Assembly: GCA_016218095.1 (NCBI GenBank)
Contig: JACREV010000216.1
Coordinates: 1 to 6,735, forward strand
DNA from: Deltaproteobacteria bacterium
Lineage (GTDB): Bacteria; Desulfobacterota; GWC2-55-46
Direction of reading: 5' to 3'
Length of the DNA: 6,735 nucleotides
In this document: in pieces, positions 1 through 6,347 of the stretch
Numbering within the stretch: position 1 is the first letter of the stretch
How the letters are laid out: each line of letters opens with the position of its first letter
The notes under the pieces: generated by a model
Seen by the model: the letters and a program-made list of their open reading frames with translations, nothing else
Database searches by the model: none
What the model was told of the DNA's origin: nothing
Program-made: the position numbers and the translations under genes

Positions 1-431
1 ACTACGGGATGCTGAACGGCAGGGGCTACCCGGACACCGTAAACCCTGGGGAGCTCCCGCCGACCGACGGCGGCAACGGCTCTCCATCGCAGAAGATAAG
101 CTCGCTCGTGACGGCGAAACAGGGTCAGAAGGTGCTCCTCCGGATATCCAACTTGAGCGTCACCAGGTTCTTTACCGTCGCCACGACCGGCCTCACCATG
201 AAGGTCGTCGGCAGGGACGCGAAGATCCTGAAGAGCGCCTCGGGCGAGAGCCTCTACTTTGAGACCAATACGCTCACCCTCGGCGGAGGGGAGTCGGCGG
301 ACGTCATCATAAATACCGCCGGGGCCGCGCCCGGGACCTACTTCCTGTACACGACCAACATGCAGTTCCTCGGGAACAACGAGGAGGACTTCGGCGGCAT
401 AATGACGGAGATAGTGGTAAACCCGGCCTAA
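1..431 (+). CDS. Multicopper oxidase-like protein, C-terminal part (5' truncated by window)
   Basis: The reading frame is already open at the left edge (first whole codon at position 3) and ends with TAA at 429-431, so only the last 142 residues are visible and the true start is upstream. The segment begins with YGMLNGRGYPDT, which matches the NGRxYPDT signature at the start of a cupredoxin domain in multicopper oxidases. It continues as a beta-rich domain (KVLLRISNLS, GGGESADVIINT, GTYFLYTTN) and ends in EDFGGIMTEIVV, a closing strand typical of these proteins. The visible part has no histidine and no cysteine, so this domain cannot bind copper in the normal way and would be structural; copper-binding domains could lie in the missing part. 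It is followed after 15 nt by another cupredoxin gene. Family assignment is confident, function is not. Confidence 0.8.
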   Translation, partial: YGMLNGRGYPDTVNPGELPPTDGGNGSPSQKISSLVTAKQGQKVLLRISNLSVTRFFTVATTGLTMKVVGRDAKILKSASGESLYFETNTLTLGGGESADVIINTAGAAPGTYFLYTTNMQFLGNNEEDFGGIMTEIVVNPA

Positions 432-446
432 GAGAAGGGGAGAGAG

Positions 447-1748
447 ATGAGGATAAAGACATATTTGACGTTCATGGTCCTGCTCGTCCTTTTGTCGATC
501 TCAGAGTGCGCGAACGCGATGATAGACGGCGTAATGGGTAGCTCCTTCGACCTTGCCGCGAAGGCCGGGCGCATAAGCACCGCCGACGGCGGGAGCGTCT
601 ACGCCTGGGGCTACGCCAACGGGACCGGCCCGATGCAGTACCCCGGCGTCACCATGATAGTGGATGAGGGGGCGACGGTCGACGTCAACTTCACCAACGG
701 CCTCCCCTACGCGTCGTCCATAGTCTTCCCCGGCCAGACCAATGTCACGGCGACAGGCGGAAGCCCGGGGCTCCTTACGAACGAGGCCGCCCCCGGAGGA
801 ACGGTCGCCTACAGGTTCACGGCCTCCCGCCCCGGCACTTACCTCTACCACAGCGGCACGAGGCCCGAGGTCCAGGTCGAGATGGGGCTTGTCGGGGCGA
901 TAATCGTGAGGCCTGCTGGCTTCAGCGAGGCCTCGCCCCGCGCTTACGACCATGCGGGGACGGCATACGACCGGGAGACGCTCTTTCTTTTGACCGAGAT
1001 GGACCCGCGCATCCACGAGATAGTCGAGACGCAGGGTGTGGCCGGGCTCAACGCCACGAGCCTCCTTTCCGGATACTCCCCGTATTACTGGTTCATAAAC
1101 GGGAGGAACGCGCCGGACACGATGGCCCCGGCGTTCGCGCCGTGGCTCCCCAATCAGCCCTATGACTCGATGCCGAGGATGCACCCCGGCGAGAGATTGC
1201 TCATGAGGGTCGTGAACGCCGGGCGCGACCTGCACCCGTTCCACCACCACGGTAATCACTCAACGGTAATAGCGAGGGACGGCATGCTCCTCGAAAGCTA
1301 CTCCGGAGCCGGCCCCGACCTCGGGACAAAGGTCTTCACGATACAGTCGGTGCCTGGAGAGACGGTCGACGCGATATTCGAGTGGACCGGCAAGGGGCTC
1401 GGCTGGGACATATACGGCACGGGCGCGGGTTACGAGCACGCGTGCACGGACGCGGACGGAGACGGGTTTGATGAAGCGACGCACGAGTACTGCGCCGACC
1501 ACGGCAAGCCGTTCCCGGTCACATTGCCCGATACGCTCGATACAATGATAGGCGCTTTTTACGGCGGCAGCCCATTTCTCGGCACGCTCGGGTCTCTGCC
1601 TCCCGGCGAGGGCGGGCTCAACCCGAACGCCGGTTTCGTATACATGTGGCACTCGCATACGGAAAAGGAGATGACCAACTACGATATCTTCCCCGGCGGC
1701 ATGATGACGATGCTCATCATAGAGCCTCCCGGCGCGGCTATCGAATAA
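447..1748 (+). CDS. Exported multicopper oxidase family protein with altered copper sites
   Basis: This is a 433-residue protein. The ATG at 447 follows a purine-rich ribosome binding site (GAAGGGGAG, 433-441) and opens a signal peptide likely cut after ANA (residue 24). Cupredoxin domain 1 (about 35-155) contains YLYHSGT (H135), where a laccase would have HxH. The next domain starts at NGRNAPDT and holds HPFHHHG (H263, H266, H268), a good HxxHxHG copper motif. Near the C-terminus is WHSHTEKE (H402, S403, H404), equivalent to HCHxxxH, but with serine for the type 1 copper cysteine and glutamate (E408) for the third histidine. The usual HxHG motif of domain 1 is absent (VFPG instead). An inserted loop (333-349) has a calcium-type DxDGDGxDE sequence bracketed by the only two cysteines of the mature protein. 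Homologues with HSH in place of HCH exist in metal-reducing bacteria as I recall, so this is probably a subfamily trait. Classical laccase activity is doubtful; bound copper is plausible. Confidence 0.85.
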   Translation: MRIKTYLTFMVLLVLLSISECANAMIDGVMGSSFDLAAKAGRISTADGGSVYAWGYANGTGPMQYPGVTMIVDEGATVDVNFTNGLPYASSIVFPGQTNVTATGGSPGLLTNEAAPGGTVAYRFTASRPGTYLYHSGTRPEVQVEMGLVGAIIVRPAGFSEASPRAYDHAGTAYDRETLFLLTEMDPRIHEIVETQGVAGLNATSLLSGYSPYYWFINGRNAPDTMAPAFAPWLPNQPYDSMPRMHPGERLLMRVVNAGRDLHPFHHHGNHSTVIARDGMLLESYSGAGPDLGTKVFTIQSVPGETVDAIFEWTGKGLGWDIYGTGAGYEHACTDADGDGFDEATHEYCADHGKPFPVTLPDTLDTMIGAFYGGSPFLGTLGSLPPGEGGLNPNAGFVYMWHSHTEKEMTNYDIFPGGMMTMLIIEPPGAAIE

Positions 1749-1758
1749 GGAGCCCCGA

Positions 1759-3597
1759 ATGAAGAGGATAGGAACAATAGCCCTGGCGCTTCTGGTCTTG
1801 ACTGTATTTTCATCGTCGGCGCGCGCGGCGGATGTCTACCTCGTTGCGAGGGCCTTTAGCGCGGTCATGCCCGACGGAGCGTCCGTCCCGATGTGGGGTT
1901 TTGCAACCGACGCCGACAATAACCTCTCGACAATCGGGTCAGAGACCCCTTCGTCGCCAGGCCCGTTCATAACCGTACCGCCGAACGAGACTACTCTTAA
2001 CATACATCTCCGGAACGACCTTACGGTCCCGGTCTCTATTGTCATCCCCGGTTTATATGCGCCGCTCTCTCCGGTCAGGTTCACGGACGGAAGCGGAAGG
2101 TCGCGCGTCCAGTCGTTCACATCCGAGACCGGGCCGGGGGCTGCCAGGACCTATACATGGTCCGACGTAAAGCCCGGCACATACATGTATCAGAGCGGCA
2201 CGCACCCCGCGGCGCAGGTCCAGATGGGCCTGTACGGGGGCGTCAAGAAGAACGCGTCCGCGAGCAGCGCTTACGAGGGGATAGCGTACGACAGGGAGGT
2301 CTCGCTATTTTTTAGCGAGATTGACCCGCTCCTCCATGAGGCGGTCTCGACCGGCCAGTACGGGACGAACGTCTATCCCGGAGTGATAAATTACCTGCCG
2401 AGGTACTTCCTCGTGAACGGCAAACCCTATTCCCCGGCGGACGCGCACATCTACGCGGGCGCGGTGAACGAAAAGGTGTTGCTGAGGATGCTGAACGCCG
2501 GGATGGAGGCGCACGCGCCGCTTTTGCAGGGACAATACTTCGACGTAGTCGCCGAAAACGGCAAGGCCTACAAACATAAGAAGAGACAGTACACCGCGCT
2601 GGTCCCGGCTGGGTCGACCGCGGACGCCGTCATGGTCGCGGACTCCGCCGGCACGTACCCGGTCTATGACAGGAGGCTCTACCTCACTAACAAGGAGGCC
2701 TCACCCGGAGGGATGCTCGCCTATCTTGAGGTATCCGCCTCATCCGGCCTCCCGGTATCCTCCGGCGACGCCTACGGCATGAGCGAGGACGCTACACTCT
2801 CTATCGCCGCTCCGGGCGTGCTCGCGAACGACTCGAGCCCGCTCTTAGCGCCTTTGACCGCGGTCCTCGACGAGACGGTAAAGAGCGGCGTTTTAAACCT
2901 CAACTCCAACGGCTCTTTTGTGTATACGCCGTCACCGGACTTCAACGGCGCGGACTTCTTCACCTACAGGGCCTCTGACGGAACGCGCACCGGGAATATC
3001 GCGACCGTCATGCTTACGGTAAACCCGGTGAACGACAGGCCCGTTGCAACGGCTGACACCGGTGAGACCAGCGCCGGCGTGGCGGTGGATATAAACGTGC
3101 TCGCGAACGACACCGACGTCGACGGGGACGCGCTCACCATAAGCTCCTACACGAACGGGACAAAAGGTGCGGTATCCCCCGGTTCCGGCACCCTCGTCTA
3201 TACCCCGAACGCGGGGGAGACCGGCGCCGATACGTTCTCCTATACGGCTACCGACGGAGTGCTTGTTAGCGACCCGGCGACCGTAACCGTCACCATAAAC
3301 CAGCCCGTGAACCAGCCGCCGGTGGCCGTGGACGACTTTGCCTCGACGAGGAGGAACGTCGCCGTGACCATAAACGTGCTTTTAAACGACTACGACCCGG
3401 ACGGCTCTCTCTCTCCCTCGACCGTCCAGATAGTAACCGCGCCAACGAGGGGAGGGACGGCCACGGCCAACGCCAACGGGACGGTCACCTATGCGCCGAG
3501 GAGGGGCTTCAGGGGCACGGACGTATTTACCTACACGGTAAAAGACACGAACGGCGCGATATCGAATGCCGCGACTGTGAGGGTAAATGTCAGGTAG
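1759..3597 (+). CDS. Exported cupredoxin-like protein fused to three cadherin/Ig-like repeats
   Basis: This is a 612-residue protein. Its AAGGAG ribosome binding site (1747-1752) overlaps the stop codon of the preceding gene, 6 nt before the ATG, and the signal peptide likely ends at ARA (residue 23). Residues about 26-330 are paralogous to the upstream multicopper oxidase: VPMWGFA, GTYMYQSGTHP, QVQMGLYGG and YDREVSLFFSEIDP all have counterparts there. Copper ligands are lost: H135 of the neighbour corresponds to Q145, the HxxHxHG segment reads EAHAPLLQG (only H252 left), and there is no cysteine in the protein. The C-terminal cupredoxin end is replaced by three repeats (about 337-423, 428-514, 521-612) of the Big_9/cadherin-like type, with VLANDxDxDGD, VYTPxxxxxGxDxFxYxxxDG and closing VTVN strands. 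Repeats 2 and 3 keep the acidic NDxDxDG calcium-type segment, repeat 1 does not. It is probably a surface or extracellular scaffold/adhesion protein rather than an enzyme. No C-terminal sorting signal is seen. Confidence 0.82.
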   Translation: MKRIGTIALALLVLTVFSSSARAADVYLVARAFSAVMPDGASVPMWGFATDADNNLSTIGSETPSSPGPFITVPPNETTLNIHLRNDLTVPVSIVIPGLYAPLSPVRFTDGSGRSRVQSFTSETGPGAARTYTWSDVKPGTYMYQSGTHPAAQVQMGLYGGVKKNASASSAYEGIAYDREVSLFFSEIDPLLHEAVSTGQYGTNVYPGVINYLPRYFLVNGKPYSPADAHIYAGAVNEKVLLRMLNAGMEAHAPLLQGQYFDVVAENGKAYKHKKRQYTALVPAGSTADAVMVADSAGTYPVYDRRLYLTNKEASPGGMLAYLEVSASSGLPVSSGDAYGMSEDATLSIAAPGVLANDSSPLLAPLTAVLDETVKSGVLNLNSNGSFVYTPSPDFNGADFFTYRASDGTRTGNIATVMLTVNPVNDRPVATADTGETSAGVAVDINVLANDTDVDGDALTISSYTNGTKGAVSPGSGTLVYTPNAGETGADTFSYTATDGVLVSDPATVTVTINQPVNQPPVAVDDFASTRRNVAVTINVLLNDYDPDGSLSPSTVQIVTAPTRGGTATANANGTVTYAPRRGFRGTDVFTYTVKDTNGAISNAATVRVNVR

Positions 3598-4042
3598 GCG
3601 CGGCAATTATCTCCTGGCGGCGTTCGCGCTCGCCTGTCTCCTCGTCGGCGGGTGCGGACCCAAGGCAGTCAAGGACAACGGGCACAAGGCTGCTAAGGCG
3701 CTCATCGAGGAGAGGTGGGGCGTTGTTGTCGAGGGGCTCAGGCTCGTAGCCGCTGGGTACATGGTGGACTTCAGGTACAGGGTCATGGACCCCGAAAAGG
3801 CGGCCCTTCTGCAGGACCCGAGAGAGAGGCCGTACCTTATAGACGAGGCGACCGGGAGGGCGTTCGCGGTGCCTCGTCCGGCGAAGGTTGGCGAGCTCAG
3901 GCAAACGGCCTACAACTCTCTTCCGGGAAAGGGAAAGACCTATTCGATATTCTTCGCGAACCCGGGGCGCGCCGTGAAGAAGGGCGAGAGGGCTTCCGTA
4001 GTCATAGGCGGTTTCACCGCGGAGGGGCTCATCATAGAATGA
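3587..4042 (+). CDS. Small putative lipoprotein, conserved-looking, function unknown
   Basis: This is a 151-residue protein whose ATG overlaps the end of the preceding gene by 11 nt; a GAGGG at 3579-3583 sits close upstream. The N-terminus has a basic start (MSGRRGN), a hydrophobic stretch and LVGGC, a lipobox with C23 as the lipidated residue. The position +2 residue is glycine, so outer-membrane delivery is likely in a Gram-negative host. The mature part contains GYMVDFRYRVMDPEKA, RPYLIDEATG, TYSIFFANPG and KKGERASVVIGG, an alternation of strands and turns that suggests a small beta-sandwich. I recall similar proteins beside cupredoxin/multicopper genes in Deltaproteobacteria, but no function is known to me. 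It has no histidine or cysteine cluster for metal binding. The stop overlaps the next start as ATGA, so it is coupled to the protease gene. A long open frame also exists on the opposite strand, but it has no coding character. Confidence 0.85.
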   Translation: MSGRRGNYLLAAFALACLLVGGCGPKAVKDNGHKAAKALIEERWGVVVEGLRLVAAGYMVDFRYRVMDPEKAALLQDPRERPYLIDEATGRAFAVPRPAKVGELRQTAYNSLPGKGKTYSIFFANPGRAVKKGERASVVIGGFTAEGLIIE

Positions 4043-5766
4043 TAAAAACAAAGATCACCATATCGGCCCTTGTTTTCGCGGCCATCCTGACTCCGTCCGT
4101 TGTCCGTAGCGAGATAGCCCCTGGGCTGGAATCTCTCCTCAAGACCCTCGGGGAGTCCGAAGAGGCGCGTGTGATAGTGAAGCTCAAGGGCAGGGCAGAC
4201 CTCGCCCCGGCAAGACGGATTCCGGACAGGGGCGAGAGGCGCGCGTTGATAATAAAAGAGCTCAGGGGCGTGAGCGAAAGGTCGCAAGAAGAGATCCGCC
4301 CTCTCCTCGAAGAAAGCGGGAAGAGGCCCGAGGGGCTCTGGATAATAAACTCCGTCGCACTTTCAGCCACGCCCGGGCTCATCAGAGAGCTTGCGAGGCA
4401 TCCGGCTGTTGAGTCCGTAAGATTCGACGCGGTCGTCCTTGCGCCCCCGGTCGTAACGGTCGAGGCGGCCCCGGAGTGGAACCTCTCCGCCATAGGCGTT
4501 GAAGAGGTCTGGGCGAGGGGGTTTACCGGAAGGGGCGCGGTCGTAGCCGCGCTCGATACCGGCGTAGACGCCGATCATCCGGACCTTAAAGACAGGCGGA
4601 GACTCGGCCCAGGGAGCTGGTTCGACCCTAACAACGAACACACGGAGCCCTACGACGCCTCGGGCCACGGGACAGCGGTCATGGGCGTCATGGCCGGGGG
4701 CTCTGCGTCAGGTGGCGCCATAGGGACGGCGCCTGATGCCGTATGGATAGCGGCGAAGATATTCAACGACAAAGGGTATGCTTATTTAAGCGGCATACAC
4801 AGTGCGTTCCAGTGGGCGCTCGACCCGGACAACAACCCGGATACAAATGACGCGCCCGACGTCGTCAACAACTCATGGGGGCTCCAGAACCCAGGCGGGT
4901 GCGACAACGAATTCCTCGTCGACGTCGATGCCCTTGAGGCCGCCGAGATCTCAGCGGTATTCGCCGGAGGCAACTCCGGGCCTCTGGCGTCCACGAGCTT
5001 GAGCCCCGCGAATTACGCGGAGGGCCTGTCCACAGGGTCTTTGAACTCATCCGGGGTCGTCTCGGACTTCAGCTCCAGGGGGCCTTCCGCATGCGATGGC
5101 GGGTCCTTCCCCGATATCACGGCGCCCGGCGAATCGATAAAATCGGCAGGGCTTACGAACGGAGGCATGTATCCCGATTCATACTCGTATGTCTCGGGGA
5201 CGTCTTTTGCGGCCCCGCACCTATCAGGGGCGATCGCGCTTCTGTCGTCCGCCTTTCCAACTGCCGCGCGCGCCGAGATAGAGGCGGCCCTTGTGGATTC
5301 AGCGAGGGACTTGGGCGCAACGGGCCCCGATAACTCTTACGGACGCGGGATGATATGGGTGGACGGCGCGTACTCGCTCCTCTCGTCGTCGCCTCCGGTT
5401 ATCACGGATGCCGACGGCGACGGATACGCCGCGCCAGAGGATTGTAACGACAACTCCCCGTCCGTCTACCCCGGCGCAACGGAAGTCAAGCGCGACGGCG
5501 TCGACCAGGACTGCAACGGGTACGACCTGACCATAGAAGTAAAAAAAGCGGCCTATTCAAAAAGAACGGACACGCTCACCGTCGAAGCGTCGTCCTCCCT
5601 TAATTCAGCCGCCTCCTTAAGCCTCAACGGCTTTGGCTCGATGACGTGGGTCTCATCGAGGTCTGTCTGGACAAAGACGGTAAGGCGCGCCGGCGGCAAC
5701 CCCGGATCCGTCATTGTCGAGGGCGTGGAAGGCTTCGCGTCCGCGGCAATAAAAGCGACGAGATGA
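4039..5766 (+). CDS. Secreted subtilisin-family (S8) serine protease with MopE-type metal-binding motif
   Basis: This is a 575-residue protein. The ATG at 4039 overlaps the previous stop (ATGA) and opens a signal peptide (MIKTKITISALVFAAILTPS, cut near VRS, residue 24). The frame stays open further upstream, but that stretch is arginine/glycine-rich out-of-frame reading of the lipoprotein gene. Residues about 25-145 form an inhibitor-I9-like propeptide. The peptidase domain (about 147-440) has D173 (ALDTGVD), H210 (SGHGTAV), oxyanion N312 (AGGNSGP) and S389 (GTSFAAPH), so the full catalytic machinery is present; the NNSWG region resembles bacillopeptidase F-like enzymes. C288 and C352 may form a disulfide. 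Residues 457-496 (DADGDGY, then DCNDN, VYPGATE, DGVDQDCNG with C469 and C492) match the MopE-type metal-binding motif, reported to bind copper in Methylococcus MopE. Residues 497-575 form a beta-rich tail. It probably acts outside the cytoplasm, perhaps on proteins of this operon. Confidence 0.92.
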   Translation: MIKTKITISALVFAAILTPSVVRSEIAPGLESLLKTLGESEEARVIVKLKGRADLAPARRIPDRGERRALIIKELRGVSERSQEEIRPLLEESGKRPEGLWIINSVALSATPGLIRELARHPAVESVRFDAVVLAPPVVTVEAAPEWNLSAIGVEEVWARGFTGRGAVVAALDTGVDADHPDLKDRRRLGPGSWFDPNNEHTEPYDASGHGTAVMGVMAGGSASGGAIGTAPDAVWIAAKIFNDKGYAYLSGIHSAFQWALDPDNNPDTNDAPDVVNNSWGLQNPGGCDNEFLVDVDALEAAEISAVFAGGNSGPLASTSLSPANYAEGLSTGSLNSSGVVSDFSSRGPSACDGGSFPDITAPGESIKSAGLTNGGMYPDSYSYVSGTSFAAPHLSGAIALLSSAFPTAARAEIEAALVDSARDLGATGPDNSYGRGMIWVDGAYSLLSSSPPVITDADGDGYAAPEDCNDNSPSVYPGATEVKRDGVDQDCNGYDLTIEVKKAAYSKRTDTLTVEASSSLNSAASLSLNGFGSMTWVSSRSVWTKTVRRAGGNPGSVIVEGVEGFASAAIKATR

Positions 5767-5867
5767 GAAAGGGATTGTTGGGGGAGATAGGTCGCCCCGA
5801 TAAGGCTTTGAAGTGGTACAGGGCGGACCTAAATAACCTCCTCTCCCGCCTTAAGCTTAAGTTCTAA
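5763..5867 (+). CDS. Possible 34-residue small protein, coupled to the protease
   Basis: An ATG at 5763 overlaps the protease stop as ATGA, the same arrangement that joins the lipoprotein and protease genes, and the frame runs to TAA at 5865-5867. The predicted peptide starts MRKGLLGEIGRPDKALKWYR and ends LSRLKLKF; it is basic and could form one or two amphipathic helices. The GRPDKALKWYRADL part resembles half of a TPR unit, which could also mean a remnant of a longer gene cut off at the composition break just downstream. There is no clear ribosome binding site, so expression would depend on reinitiation after the protease. It is too short for a firm call and may simply be 3' untranslated sequence. 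Confidence 0.35.
   Translation: MRKGLLGEIGRPDKALKWYRADLNNLLSRLKLKF
5850..5861. repeat. Perfect 12-bp palindrome CTTAAGCTTAAG
   Basis: The sequence reads identically on both strands. It lies at the end of the small ORF and at the boundary between GC-rich and AT-rich DNA. It has no loop and no following T-run, so it is not a terminator; it may be a coincidence of coding for LKLK or a protein-binding site. Confidence 0.3.
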
Positions 5868-5880
5868 CCGCGTCAGATTT

Positions 5881-5958
5881 TGTCATTGCGAGCGAAACAT
5901 CGCTTCTCTTTGAGGACTTATCTTCTGGAGATGCTTTGTCGCAATGGCTCCTGTCAGT
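5881..5958. repeat. Degenerate copy of a dispersed palindromic repeat (ATTGCGAGCGA type)
   Basis: The left part, TGTCATTGCGAGCGAAACAT, closely matches the GTCATTGCGAGCGAAGCGAAGCAATC repeat arm found between genes in many bacterial genomes. The middle TTTGAGGACTTA and the right part (GAGATGCTTTGTCGCAATGG, then CTCCTGTCAG) correspond to the complementary arm, normally GAGATTGCTTCGTCGC followed by CTCCTCGCAATGAC. Both arms contain substitutions and small indels, so the hairpin is imperfect. Such elements usually sit downstream of genes and can stabilise or end transcripts; here it follows the operon and may serve as its 3' boundary. Recognition rests on memory of the consensus, not on a search. 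Confidence 0.55.
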
Positions 5959-5982
5959 AAAGAAATGTCCCCAGAGCTGTCT

Positions 5983-6114
5983 TCAAGCCACTTCTACTCC
6001 TTCATGCCACCAACTAACTAATAACCTTTTGTCATTGACCCTGAGTGCCATCTGCTCCTTGACCTTTTTCGATTTTTTCGAGATGGCTCTGAAAATAATG
6101 GGTGATGGCGAAAC
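5983..6114 (-). pseudogene. Possible 3' remnant of an unrecognised leftward gene
   Basis: The minus strand is open for 43 residues from 6114 to a TGA at 5983-5985. It reads, in part, KKVKEQMALRVNDKRLLVSW and ends EGVEVA, with a codon pattern that looks more protein-like than its surroundings. Inside it an ATG at 6051 is preceded by AAGGAG at good spacing. No upstream extension exists in frame (TGA at 6117-6115), so any parent gene is broken or frameshifted. The sequence just beyond the stop (GGGGACATTTCTTTACTGAC on the minus strand) resembles short motifs I associate with ends of mobile elements. Family unknown; it may not be coding at all. Confidence 0.2.
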
Positions 6115-6319
6115 TCATATCTTTCACGGTAATTATTTTGCAGACACTACTCGGGTTAAATAGGGTCTACATTTTGTGGATATATATTTTGAATATTATT
6201 TTCATTTAATTGACTAAAAGTAATTTTTTAGATATATTAATGTTCATCCGACCACAAACTAACACCAAACGCAACATTTTTCTCCATGCGGGGAGGGATT
6301 TTAGTTAACCTTTAGGGGC

Positions 6320-6325
6320 TACAAT
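6320..6325 (+). promoter_or_regulatory. Candidate -10 box (TACAAT) for the zinc-ribbon gene
   Basis: TACAAT matches the sigma-70 -10 consensus at five of six positions and lies 33 nt before the ATG at 6359. No good -35 box occurs at 16-18 nt upstream; the nearest T-rich candidate (TTTTAG, 6299-6304) is weak and only 15 nt away. The position fits a short leader with its own ribosome binding site. Confidence 0.3.
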
Positions 6326-6347
6326 TAAACTGCATCTAAACAACATC

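Noticed and set aside
501..1658. Long open frames on the minus strand opposite the multicopper oxidase gene
   Set aside because: They are by-products of GC-rich codon use; their translations are arginine/valine-rich with no motifs, while the plus strand carries clear cupredoxin signatures.
2760..3597. The three cadherin-like units as a DNA-level tandem repeat
   Set aside because: The units are similar only at the protein level; the nucleotide sequences are diverged and of unequal length.
3715..4038. An upstream in-frame extension of the protease to an ATG at 3715
   Set aside because: The extension is arginine/glycine-rich out-of-frame reading of the lipoprotein gene; the ATG at 4039 gives a proper signal peptide and an ATGA overlap.
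3590..4051. A 153-residue minus-strand frame fully opposite the lipoprotein gene
   Set aside because: No signal, motif or ribosome binding context; the plus-strand protein has a lipobox and coupled start and stop.
5821..5850. GGCGG/CCGCC pair as an operon terminator
   Set aside because: The stem is 5 bp with a 19-nt loop and is followed by TTAAGC, not a T-run.
5936..6163. A 75-residue plus-strand frame starting at TTG
   Set aside because: It begins inside the degenerate repeat, lacks a ribosome binding site and has no recognisable protein features.
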